NCBI GenBank assembly: GCA_943331005.2
Contig: CALQJX020000017.1
Location: 1 to 64,000, forward strand
Length of the DNA stretch: 64,000 bases
Reading direction: 5' to 3'
From: Bordetella parapertussis
Lineage (GTDB): Bacteria > Bacteroidota > Bacteroidia > Chitinophagales > Chitinophagaceae
The translations under genes were made by a program, and so were the position numbers. Below are positions 1 to 8,422 of this stretch, piece after piece. Under the pieces are notes generated by a model that saw only the letters and a list, made by a program, of their open reading frames with translations, had not been told where the DNA came from and searched no databases. Numbering within the stretch: the first letter of the stretch is position 1; each line of letters begins with the position of its first letter.

Positions 1-1969
1 CGCCTGTAGTTGAACCTACAGTTGCAACAGCTGTATTACTGCTCTGCCAGGTACCTCCCGATGTTGCATCAGTTAAAGTAATAGTAGAACCTTCACAAAC
101 CAAGAAAGCTGATCCGCCTATTGCAGCCGGTACAGCATTCACTGTTACTACAGCTGTACGGAAACAACCTGTACCCAATACATATGAAATAGTTGCATTA
201 CCTGTATTTACACCGGTAACAATGCCACTGGTGCCTACAGTAGCCACAGAAGTATTAGTGCTGCTCCATGTACCACCACTTGTAGCACTTGTAAGTGTTG
301 TAGTGCTGCCCTTACAAACTGTCAGCGCTCCTGCTATAGAAGAAGGTAAAGGATTCACAGTCACATCTTGTGTAACCTGACAACCTGTAACTGTAAATTT
401 GTAACTAACTGACGTGGTACCCGCAGCTATACCTTGCAGCACACCAGTAGAAGAGTTGATCGTTCCAACCGCAGTATTGCTGCTCTGCCATGTACCTCCT
501 GTAGAGGTAGTAGCGAGCGTTGTAGAAGTACCCTCACATAATGTGAATGTACCTGTGATAGCTGCAGGTATTGCATTTATTGTAATTGTTGTAGTCTTAA
601 AACAACCCGTACTGAAAGCATAAGTAATAACCGCGGTACCGGCAGTAACACCTGTTACCACACCGGTGGAACCAACTACTGTTGCATTTGCGTTGCTGCT
701 GCTCCAAGTACCGCCAGATGTAGCATTACTAAGTGTAATGTTTGATCCTAGACAAACTGCAGTTGCACCGGTATTGTTACCAAGTGCTGCATTTACCGTT
801 ACCTGAGTTATAGTTCGGCAAGAAGCCGGAGTAGTTATAGTATAAGTAATAGGTGCGTTACCCACAGATGCCGGAGTAACCAGACCCGAACCACTGTTTA
901 CTGAAGCAACAGGAATATTTCCTGAGGACCATACACCACCTGCAGTTGCATTTGACAAAGTTGTTGTTTGTCCCAGACACACAAGTGCAGCACCAGTATT
1001 GGCCGACATAGCGCCTGTTACAGTTATTGTTACTACTCGCGAACAACCTGAAGAATTGGTGTAACTTATAAGTGTAGTACCGGCACTAACACCTGTAACA
1101 GTTCCGTTATTGGCATCTGCAGCAACAACTGTAGCTACCGACGGGTCTGAACTGCTCCATGTCTGGCTGGCCGTTGGTGAATTAAGTGTTGTGGTACTTC
1201 CCTGACATACTGTTGTAGTACCGGTAATAGCAGCAGGCGTGTTCACTACAGTTACTGCCGACAAAAGACGACATCCACTTGTAGCCGTATAACTTACGTT
1301 TGTAGTACCAGCAGTAGAACCTGTGAATACACCGGTAGTAGAATTGATTGTACCAACTCCGGTATTACTACTCGACCATGTACCTCCTGATGGTGCTCCA
1401 ATACCTGTCTGACTTACAGCAGCACATATTAGTGTGTTGATAGTTACACTAGGAATTGCATTCACAGTTTGCGTAGTTGCCACATAACAATCTCCTGAAC
1501 CATGCCTGTATGATATAATTGTAGTACCTGCAGAAAGACCAGCCAGATTACCACCGGTAGTAATGGTACCGACCGCCAGATTGCTGCTGCTCCATGCATT
1601 ACCATTTGTTGGCGTTGCCGTGTACGTAGTGAAACTACCCACACAGGTAGGAGATGTTCCTATTGATACGCCTATTGACATTGTCAAAGCGTTTACTGTA
1701 ACAACTGCTGTATAAACTGTACTGGGCGGCACATTATAACTAATAGTAGAGGTACCTGCGGCAACACCGGTAACAACTCCGGTAGAAGGGTCTATTGTTG
1801 CCTTGGTCACATCACCACTACTCCAGGTTCCACCGGTAGTACCAATAGTAAGTGTTGTTCTCGAAGCCCCCAGACAGACCTTCAAGTGCCCGCTTATAGT
1901 TTGTCCGTTGGCCGTTCGGGAGCCAGCGATCAAGAACAGCGTAGCAAAAATGTACAGCAGTTTTCTCAT
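1..1969 (-). CDS. Ig-like repeat secreted surface protein (3' end beyond window)
   Basis: Found by translating from the ATG at 1969; no stop occurs before the left edge, so only the first 656 codons are seen. The N-terminus is a signal peptide (MRKLLYIFATLFLIAG, then a cut near NGQ). The rest is about nine tandem units of about 73 residues (216-231 bp). Each carries a W-S/Q-S-S motif, a V-x-T-V/I motif, a G-V-V-T-G-V-x-A-G-T turn and one or two cysteines, which resembles bacterial Ig-like (BIG2-type) domains. Long Bacteroidota proteins of this kind are usually exported adhesins or gliding/biofilm proteins ending in a T9SS domain; the C-terminus that would confirm this lies outside. It is Ser/Thr/Gly-rich. 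Function beyond surface exposure is not inferable. I am sure of the frame and repeats, less so of the domain name. Confidence 0.85.
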   Translation of the reverse strand, partial: MRKLLYIFATLFLIAGSRTANGQTISGHLKVCLGASRTTLTIGTTGGTWSSGDVTKATIDPSTGVVTGVAAGTSTISYNVPPSTVYTAVVTVNALTMSIGVSIGTSPTCVGSFTTYTATPTNGNAWSSSNLAVGTITTGGNLAGLSAGTTIISYRHGSGDCYVATTQTVNAIPSVTINTLICAAVSQTGIGAPSGGTWSSSNTGVGTINSTTGVFTGSTAGTTNVSYTATSGCRLLSAVTVVNTPAAITGTTTVCQGSTTTLNSPTASQTWSSSDPSVATVVAADANNGTVTGVSAGTTLISYTNSSGCSRVVTITVTGAMSANTGAALVCLGQTTTLSNATAGGVWSSGNIPVASVNSGSGLVTPASVGNAPITYTITTPASCRTITQVTVNAALGNNTGATAVCLGSNITLSNATSGGTWSSSNANATVVGSTGVVTGVTAGTAVITYAFSTGCFKTTTITINAIPAAITGTFTLCEGTSTTLATTSTGGTWQSSNTAVGTINSSTGVLQGIAAGTTSVSYKFTVTGCQVTQDVTVNPLPSSIAGALTVCKGSTTTLTSATSGGTWSSTNTSVATVGTSGIVTGVNTGNATISYVLGTGCFRTAVVTVNAVPAAIGGSAFLVCEGSTITLTDATSGGTWQSSNTAVATVGSTTG

Positions 1970-3201
1970 TTTTCTTTAGTTTATTTTTAGTGATATTGAC
2001 AAAAAGTGTAAACATTACAATACAACACCATGTTTTGATGTTGGCCATTTTATTACAATCGTTGTAGAAAGTTGATAGGTAGTTGTAGTGAATCTGAGAG
2101 TGAAGTTTTTACACTTTTTCTCAAATTATAGTAATAGACAAAACTAATCTGTTTGCATTATGTCTGCTACAAAAAAATCTTTAATGAAATGTTAATAGAT
2201 TTTTTAGGCATAAAACTATAGATTTATTATTTACAATATACAGTAGTTAAACAATTTATTTAATTGATATTCAATTACTTAATTTAATAGTTGTATTTAT
2301 TAATATTTGACAAAAAATCAATCAATAGGATAAAAAATGTTACCATACCATAAAAATCATATTATAATACTTTATGTATTTTTCATATAACTTTAATAAA
2401 TTATCAATAAAGAACACCAACATTTACAAAACAACAACTTTAAAACATTAACTAATTTTTAAATGCGTTTTTTTAAGCAAAATTGTAAATTAAATTATTT
2501 TACAAATAATTTAAAGTCAATGGTTTGCATGGCATATCTAAATTTTATTACAGAATTTTTAAGTAACAATTTTAAAATTATTTATTTTATCATGTGAAAC
2601 TGTTTTTAACTAATCAAGCTATAATAATTCGATACATTTACACCACTAATACTTATACACATTAATATAACCCTCACATCTCTGACTGCACCTCGTCCTT
2701 AAAAATTGTCTACGAACATCTAAATAGCAATATAACGCTACCCTATCTTTCAGCTTGTTCAAACATTACCGAGATTCCCTCCCCCATCAAATCTATTACG
2801 TCAAGGTTTAATGCTCCTAAAAAGGCCAGAAAGTGTCAACTGTATTTAATATGCTCGCCTACAGTCCTGATTTAAAACAGATTAGAACAGACAATTGAGT
2901 ACTGAAAACTGCTGACTATACTATCTGATACCACACAGAACTGATGCATATCCAATTTACCTTAACGGATGAAAATCAGGAACTTTTTACCTTCTCCAAA
3001 TTGATCTACATAAATAGAAAACAGGCTGCGTTATTCAATATGTCTCGCATCTGATCATCATTTATCATTCCTGACGATAGGATGCAAAAGGCAGCGATTG
3101 ACGAATGTGAAATGGTGAGCGAAGAAACAAAGGAAGGAAGTAAAATAGAAGAGCGAAAGTCACATCGCTCTTCGCTCCGTTTCTTTCGCTCTTATTTAAT
3201 G
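1970..3201. other. AT-rich gene-free stretch
   Basis: About 1.2 kb without a convincing gene. Bases 2100-2650 are markedly AT-rich with many A and T runs, unlike the flanking coding DNA. A TAnnTTTG match on the minus strand (2139-2146) could be the promoter of the Ig-like repeat gene. A 36-codon frame at 2944-3054 has no recognisable product. The end nearest the tRNA holds the nested inverted repeat listed separately. Confidence 0.7.
3117..3191 (-). terminator. Nested inverted repeat downstream of tRNA-Gln
   Basis: Two nested stems: an inner perfect 9-bp repeat (3148-3156 with 3165-3173) and an outer near-perfect repeat (3117-3128 with 3179-3191, one extra base). It begins 11 bases beyond the tRNA 3' end in the tRNA's direction of transcription, so it is placed to act as a terminator or 3' processing signal. 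It lacks a clean T-tract, so the function is inferred. Confidence 0.5.
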
Positions 3202-3272
3202 TAGTTCCATCTGGATTCGAACCAGAACAAACAGAACCAAAATCTGTTGTGCTACCGTTACACCATGGAACT
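3202..3272 (-). tRNA. tRNA-Gln (anticodon TTG)
   Basis: A full cloverleaf folds on the minus strand. The 7-bp acceptor AGTTCCA pairs with TGGAACT, the D-stem is GTG/CAC, and the anticodon stem ACAGA/TCTGT holds the loop TTTTGGT with anticodon TTG. The T-arm is TCTGG-TTCGAAT-CCAGA and the discriminator base is A. The 3' CCA is not encoded. Length is 71 nt. Confidence 0.96.
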
Positions 3273-3410
3273 CAACGTTATTCTGTTGGGGTTGCAAATG
3301 TAGAAATGCTTTGCGTAAAAAACAAGAAGAATTTAGCGAAAAGCATAGAAAACAGTTGACTGACCGATCAAATTACCTGTTTTTTGAAACTGGCTCATTT
3401 TCTGCAGTTA

Positions 3411-4397
3411 CTATTGAACCTCAGCAAGCGATTTCTTCAGGAAATCGATCACTTTCACCTCTGTTGCATCCATACCTCTCAGATCTGCCAGGTATACCGA
3501 TACCCAGTCAGTAAGGTGAATAAGGTAAAATATCTTTTCCCAATACGATTTACCCTCTGAATATATCTCTATAATAGCCGGTCCGTACTTCTTGAATATC
3601 TTTTTACCGATCTCCATACGGGCCTGTACCCTCTTGAAATCGTCTTCGTTGCGCAGCACTATTACTGCTTTGTCGGTAGCGTCATCTCTCCAGCCCACCA
3701 GCTCATTGTGGTTCATTTCAGGCACTGCCCCACTCCACGACAGCAATTTACTATTCTCATTGAGCTGCTGCCTGAAACGGATTGCTACGCCTTCTATGCT
3801 CGAAGAACTGTATACGATAGGCAGTTTGCCCTGTATCTTCTTAGCTATAGCCATTGCCTTCTTCTGCACATCTGCTTCTGTAGCCTTCAGCTGCTTGATG
3901 GACGCCTTGATCTCGCGCTCGTAGTTATTACCTATGAGCCCGAAATGGGTGCATACACGCAGCAACTGCACCAGCGAGTAGCCCAGGCAAGCCCTTGGAG
4001 GCATTCCTGCCGGCACTAGTATGCAATCCAGCTTCTTTGCTCCGGCAAACTCTGCTATTTTACCACCAGATGTTATGCAGACAATAGTTGCCTTTCTTTT
4101 CTTAGCCTCATGCATGGCCATAATGGTCTCTTCGGTATTACCCGAATAAGAACACACTATAACCAATGTGTTTTTATTTACAAATGAAGGCAGGAAATAG
4201 TCTTTGTTCACTATAAATGGCACCTTCAACTTGTCGAAAACATAGTTTTGTACGATAGATGCACCTATGCCGCTGCCTCCAAGACCTGTAACTACCACAT
4301 TGGCAAATGTTGATTGAGGAGTAACGAAACGATGGTTTTTGGCTATAATGAGTGCTTCTTGTAACTGCAGAGGGAAGTCCAGTACTAACTGTTTCAT
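3411..4397 (-). CDS. Bifunctional phosphoglucose/phosphomannose isomerase
   Basis: A 328-residue SIS-domain sugar isomerase that interconverts fructose-6-phosphate with glucose-6-phosphate and with mannose-6-phosphate in the cytoplasm. The first SIS domain shows GLGGSGIGA (about residues 38-46) and CSYSGNTEE (about 82-90). PPRACLGYS follows at about 132-140, as in the archaeal-type bifunctional PGI/PMI family, and the second SIS half contains the E-M-N-H-N-E segment carrying catalytic Glu and His. Length fits the family (about 300-350). The ATG start at 4397 is well placed before the first conserved strand. It stands alone, 138 bp beyond the tRNA. The family assignment is firm; use of both substrates is inferred from the family. 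Confidence 0.88.
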   Translation of the reverse strand: MKQLVLDFPLQLQEALIIAKNHRFVTPQSTFANVVVTGLGGSGIGASIVQNYVFDKLKVPFIVNKDYFLPSFVNKNTLVIVCSYSGNTEETIMAMHEAKKRKATIVCITSGGKIAEFAGAKKLDCILVPAGMPPRACLGYSLVQLLRVCTHFGLIGNNYEREIKASIKQLKATEADVQKKAMAIAKKIQGKLPIVYSSSSIEGVAIRFRQQLNENSKLLSWSGAVPEMNHNELVGWRDDATDKAVIVLRNEDDFKRVQARMEIGKKIFKKYGPAIIEIYSEGKSYWEKIFYLIHLTDWVSVYLADLRGMDATEVKVIDFLKKSLAEVQ

Positions 4398-4502
4398 TTG
4401 ATTTTGTTTTATTTTACCGTTGGCACTGCCATCCGGAAAAGTGATTTTTACAGCCTGCCGGAGACCGTTATTTCTGGTACTATTTACTATATTTAACTTT
4501 CA

Positions 4503-4859
4503 ATGTCCAAACATAGTAAAATTGGTATAAATGGCGAACAAATCGCGGCAGACTTTTTGCAAAATAAAGGTTATAAAATCATTTTCAGAAATTGGCGCAC
4601 CGGAAAAAAGGAAGTAGACATCATAGCAGAAAAAGGTAACATACTCATTTTTGCCGAAGTTAAGACCCGTTCACGGGCAGATCTGCTCTTTCCTGAAGAG
4701 ACTGTGAACCGGAAAAAACAGGAAAACCTCAGAACAGCTGCTGCTGTATTTTCCTCAGAAAATCCTCAATATAAGAATATCAGATTCGATATTATCAGCA
4801 TACTAATGGCCGGAGATGTGGCCCGGGAAGTAGTACATTTTGAGGAAGCTTTCTACTAA
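4503..4859 (+). CDS. YraN family protein (UPF0102)
   Basis: A 118-residue cytoplasmic protein of the YraN/UPF0102 family, which has a restriction-endonuclease-like fold and is suspected of acting on nucleic acid; its physiological role is not established. It begins with G-x-x-G-E-x-x-A-A-x-F-L at residues 8-19 and has the N-W-R-x-G-K-K-E-V-D-I-I and F-A-E-V-K-T-R-S core (about 31-60), where D and E-x-K are the nuclease-like residues. Its stop lies only 3 bp from the ribF stop, so the two genes are tightly convergent. No terminator hairpin fits between them. Confidence 0.9.
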   Translation: MSKHSKIGINGEQIAADFLQNKGYKIIFRNWRTGKKEVDIIAEKGNILIFAEVKTRSRADLLFPEETVNRKKQENLRTAAAVFSSENPQYKNIRFDIISILMAGDVAREVVHFEEAFY

Positions 4860-4862
4860 GAG

Positions 4863-5816
4863 CTAAATATTATGTCCTGCAAACTTTATATGCTCCAGAA
4901 TAGCCAAACTTTGTTTTTTATCTTCTGCCAGTCTGCTTACTAAATCATTTAAATTATTGAATTTAAATTCATTACGAATTTTATATAAAACAAAAACTTC
5001 AATTTCTTTATCATAAATATCCTTATCAAAATCAAAGATATTTACCTCTATTTTCAGATCAGTAGATTCAGTTACAGTGGGGTTCAGCCCTATGCTCATC
5101 ATACCTCCGTATAGCTCATTAGCATAAGATACGATCACTGTATACACGCCATTTCCGGGCAAAACCTGCTCCTCATCTGTAAGTTGAAGATTGGTAGTAG
5201 GGTACCCTATTGTCCTGCCCAGCTTTTTGCCATGCAGCACTTTGCCGTAAAAAGAGAACTGCCTGCCCAGCATAGAATTGGCTTCTTCAATGTTGCCGGC
5301 AACGACTGCATTCCTTATTTTGGTAGAACTAACCGCTGCTTCTTCAATAAGCTTGGCTGCTATTTCCACCACTTCGAACTGATAAACAGGCGCCATTTGC
5401 TGCAAAAGCGCAATATTACCGGTTCTATCATGACCGAATCGATGATCGTAACCTATAATGATACTGTGCGGGCTAAAAAGTCTTACCAGAAAATCTGCTA
5501 TGTACTGCTGCGCAGAAAGACTGGCAAATTCATGCGTAAATGGCACAACCACAATGTGTTGGATACCTATACCTTGTATCAGTTCCAGTTTTTTATGCAA
5601 CGGAGTAATGATACCAAGGGGCTGACCGGGAAACAGAACCTTGCGGGGGTGCGGATCGAAGGTAACAAGTACACTTTCTCCACCCACAGAGCGGGCATGA
5701 GCCACAACTTCTTCCAGAATGGTCTTATGACCAGCATGAACACCATCGAAAGTACCGATAGTAACTACCGCCCGATCGAAACGGGGTAAGGAACCGGTAT
5801 CGTAAAAGACAGCCAT
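4863..5816 (-). CDS. ribF: Bifunctional riboflavin kinase / FAD synthetase
   Basis: Converts riboflavin to FMN and FMN to FAD. The N-terminal nucleotidyltransferase half has VTIGTFDGVHAGHKTIL, with the GxFDGxHxGH motif, and GYDHRFGHDRTGN near residue 125. The C-terminal kinase half has the GKxLGRTIGYPTTN motif, the P-G-N-G-V-Y-x-V turn, and the E-V-N-I-F-D-F-D-x-D-I-Y stretch. I start at the ATG at 5816 (317 residues, usual length). The longer frame begins at a TTG (5828-5826) that forms the end of a perfect TAnnTTTG promoter element and is probably not translated. Confidence 0.95.
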   Translation of the reverse strand: MAVFYDTGSLPRFDRAVVTIGTFDGVHAGHKTILEEVVAHARSVGGESVLVTFDPHPRKVLFPGQPLGIITPLHKKLELIQGIGIQHIVVVPFTHEFASLSAQQYIADFLVRLFSPHSIIIGYDHRFGHDRTGNIALLQQMAPVYQFEVVEIAAKLIEEAAVSSTKIRNAVVAGNIEEANSMLGRQFSFYGKVLHGKKLGRTIGYPTTNLQLTDEEQVLPGNGVYTVIVSYANELYGGMMSIGLNPTVTESTDLKIEVNIFDFDKDIYDKEIEVFVLYKIRNEFKFNNLNDLVSRLAEDKKQSLAILEHIKFAGHNI

Positions 5817-5825
5817 ATAGTGGCG

Positions 5826-5833
5826 CAAAGGTA
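5826..5833 (-). promoter_or_regulatory. -7 promoter element TACCTTTG for ribF
   Basis: Exact TAnnTTTG match, 9 nt upstream of the ribF ATG, giving a very short leader. No clear -33 TTG was found. Confidence 0.55.
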
Positions 5834-5961
5834 GTAGTTCCTTACAGAAGATTATATACCCTGCCTATATAATAAATGACAGCACTTGATTTTTGATAAT
5901 ACTTACTAAAACTACTCTTATGCTATATTTTTCTCTTAACTTTAGAATACAAAAGACTTAA

Positions 5962-8346
5962 ATGAAAATTACTACACTAATATTCGCCCTGCTATTCCTT
6001 TTCCAAAATGCATTTGCCCAAAAACGGGAAACCTTTTCCAGGGCAAAGATCTTGCTCGACAATGAACATACCATCAATCAACTTGCAATGCTTGGGCTGG
6101 CAACCGACCATGGCGAACACAAGAAGAACACCTTTTTCGTATCAGATTTTTCTGCTTCTGAAATAGAACAGACAAGAAAAGCTGGTTTTGTAGTAGAAAT
6201 AGTGATTGGTGATGTACAAAAGCATTACCGCGAACAGAACAAAAAAAAAGAAGAAGCAAAAACAACCGCAGTAAGTTGCAGTAATGATATTAATATAAAT
6301 GTTCCAACTCATTTTCATTTAGGTAGTTATGCAGGTTACTTCACCTATCCAGAAATGCTGGATATACTCGATTCCATGCGTCTGCTATACCCTGCCCTCA
6401 TCAGCGCCAAACAGGCAGTGGGCAGCTACTTAACAATTGAAGGCCGCCCCATATACTGGGTGCGCATATCCAACAATCCGGATGTAGAGCAACCACTGAA
6501 ACCGCAAATGCTCACCACATCATTGCATCATGCCCGCGAACCCGGCAGTTTGTCTTCCAACATTTTCTATCTGTGGTACCTACTGGAGAACTATGCAACG
6601 GACCCTCAAATAAAAAAAATAGTAGATAACACCGAACTGTACTTTATACCCTGCGTAAATCCCGATGGGTACCTCCGTAACATTAGTACAGACCCTGCAG
6701 GCGGTGGCTTGTGGCGCAAAAACCTGCGCAACAACCTTGATGGCACTTATGGCGTAGACCTCAACAGAAACTATGGCTACACCTTTGCCTGGGACAACAT
6801 CGGCTCCAGCCCAGTAACCAGTTCACAGACCTACAGGGGCACTGCAGCATTCTCCGAACCGGAAACTCAGGCAATGAAATGGTTTGCTGAAAATCATCAT
6901 TTCACCTTCAACCTGAACTATCATACTTACAATAATGCACTCATATACCCCTGGGGACATGTACCCTCCTACCTCACGCCAGACTCTGCTAAGTTTATCG
7001 CATATGGTTCATTCTTAACAGAATACAACCATTACCGTTATGGAACTTGCGACCAGACACTCAGTTATGTATCAAACGGCGGGTCGGATGACTGGATGTA
7101 TGGGGAAACAACTACCAAGAACAAGGTTTTTGCTTTTACCCCTGAGGTTGGTGACGATGAATTTGGCTTTTATGGCCCTGCGTCCAACATTACACACGAC
7201 TGCAAGAACAATCTTATTACCAATGTAAGAACGGCATCGCTACTGCTACCCTATGCCGATGTGACCGGCATGGACGACAAAATACTAATAAAGAACACCG
7301 GCTACCTCCATTACAATATTAAGCGTCTGGGTATACCCAACGGAGACACATTTACAGTAAGCATACAGCCGCTTGATAGCTGGCTGACAGTACCAACAGG
7401 TACCAAAACATATATCGGCCTTAGTCTGCTGCAGGAAGTTGCAGACTCTTTCAGCTATAGCATTGCGGCCGGCACACCCAATGGTCAACAGATCGGTTAT
7501 GTACTGAAGACAAACAATGGCTTATTTGACATTTATGACACTGTTCGCTTCTACTATGGTAAGAGCTACAATATCTCAATTGCTTCCACATCAACACTTT
7601 CCGATTTTTCAACAAGTGGATGGTCGGTATGTACAGATCATTATTATTCTGCACCTTCTGCCCTGAAAAGCAGTACTACCTGCAGCAATTATACCGATGC
7701 CACGACTGCAGGTATAGAGTTAATTAACCCGATAGACCTCACTTATTCCACTGAGGCGTGGATGAGATTCTATGGCCGATGGGGAATAGAGTCTAAATAT
7801 GACTATCTGTCCATTCAGGCATCAATAGAAGGTACGGGCACCTGGCAAACACTATGTGGCGAACACACCCGTCCCGGAACTATGTACCAGCTATACCACG
7901 AACCTGTGTATGATGCACAGCAACCTGAATGGGTAATGGAACGCGTAAACCTCAACGATTACCTGGGCCAGAAGATCCTCATCAAGTTCGAAATGGTAAG
8001 TGATGCAGCAAATAACTACGACGGTTTCTACGTAGACGACCTGGAAGTAAGATCCGTTCAGGATTCAGCAACTTTAATACATAGTACTGATAAACAATTA
8101 AATAGAATAGTTACTCATCCAAATCCTGCAAGTAATTCAGTCACTATTGAATTAGATCAATCCCGTTTAGACGGGCTAACCAGCGCTACCTTGTATGACT
8201 GCCTGGGCAGAGCGTTGCAACACTTCCGAATTAATAATGCAATTACTACTATTAGCACAGCAAACCTTAATTCAGGCACTTATATACTCAAAGTGTCTGG
8301 CAGCAAAAGTCCCTACCCTATGCAACGTATACAAATAATGAAGTAA
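5962..8346 (+). CDS. Secreted M14 zinc carboxypeptidase with T9SS sorting domain
   Basis: A 794-residue exported metallopeptidase. A signal peptide (residues 1-19, cut after FAQ) is followed by an M14 catalytic domain at about 115-440. The zinc ligands are H190 and E193 (HHAREP) and H321 (NYHTYNN); substrate-site N268/R269 lie in DLNRNYGY, and the general-base glutamate is E395 in FTPEVGDDE. An all-beta region follows, including a DGFYVDDLEV strand near 690, which is MAM/jelly-roll-like. The C-terminal 80 residues match a T9SS type A domain (HPNPASNSV, LYDCLGR, LNSGTYILKV). It probably trims peptides or cell-wall material outside the cell. The ATG is the only reasonable start. Confidence 0.92.
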   Translation: MKITTLIFALLFLFQNAFAQKRETFSRAKILLDNEHTINQLAMLGLATDHGEHKKNTFFVSDFSASEIEQTRKAGFVVEIVIGDVQKHYREQNKKKEEAKTTAVSCSNDININVPTHFHLGSYAGYFTYPEMLDILDSMRLLYPALISAKQAVGSYLTIEGRPIYWVRISNNPDVEQPLKPQMLTTSLHHAREPGSLSSNIFYLWYLLENYATDPQIKKIVDNTELYFIPCVNPDGYLRNISTDPAGGGLWRKNLRNNLDGTYGVDLNRNYGYTFAWDNIGSSPVTSSQTYRGTAAFSEPETQAMKWFAENHHFTFNLNYHTYNNALIYPWGHVPSYLTPDSAKFIAYGSFLTEYNHYRYGTCDQTLSYVSNGGSDDWMYGETTTKNKVFAFTPEVGDDEFGFYGPASNITHDCKNNLITNVRTASLLLPYADVTGMDDKILIKNTGYLHYNIKRLGIPNGDTFTVSIQPLDSWLTVPTGTKTYIGLSLLQEVADSFSYSIAAGTPNGQQIGYVLKTNNGLFDIYDTVRFYYGKSYNISIASTSTLSDFSTSGWSVCTDHYYSAPSALKSSTTCSNYTDATTAGIELINPIDLTYSTEAWMRFYGRWGIESKYDYLSIQASIEGTGTWQTLCGEHTRPGTMYQLYHEPVYDAQQPEWVMERVNLNDYLGQKILIKFEMVSDAANNYDGFYVDDLEVRSVQDSATLIHSTDKQLNRIVTHPNPASNSVTIELDQSRLDGLTSATLYDCLGRALQHFRINNAITTISTANLNSGTYILKVSGSKSPYPMQRIQIMK

Positions 8347-8422
8347 GCAACACTGACCAGAAGCAGCATTGAAGCAAGTATTTATGGTTACATTTATTAT
8401 AGTTTACTAATACATACAGGTC

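Noticed and set aside
1..1969. Tandem repeats considered as a CRISPR or satellite array
   Set aside because: The repeats are 216-231 bp, diverged, in frame without stops and begin after a signal peptide, so they are protein-domain repeats.
2944..3054. 36-codon frame in the AT-rich desert
   Set aside because: Too short, no promoter or conserved feature seen; chance frame is as likely.
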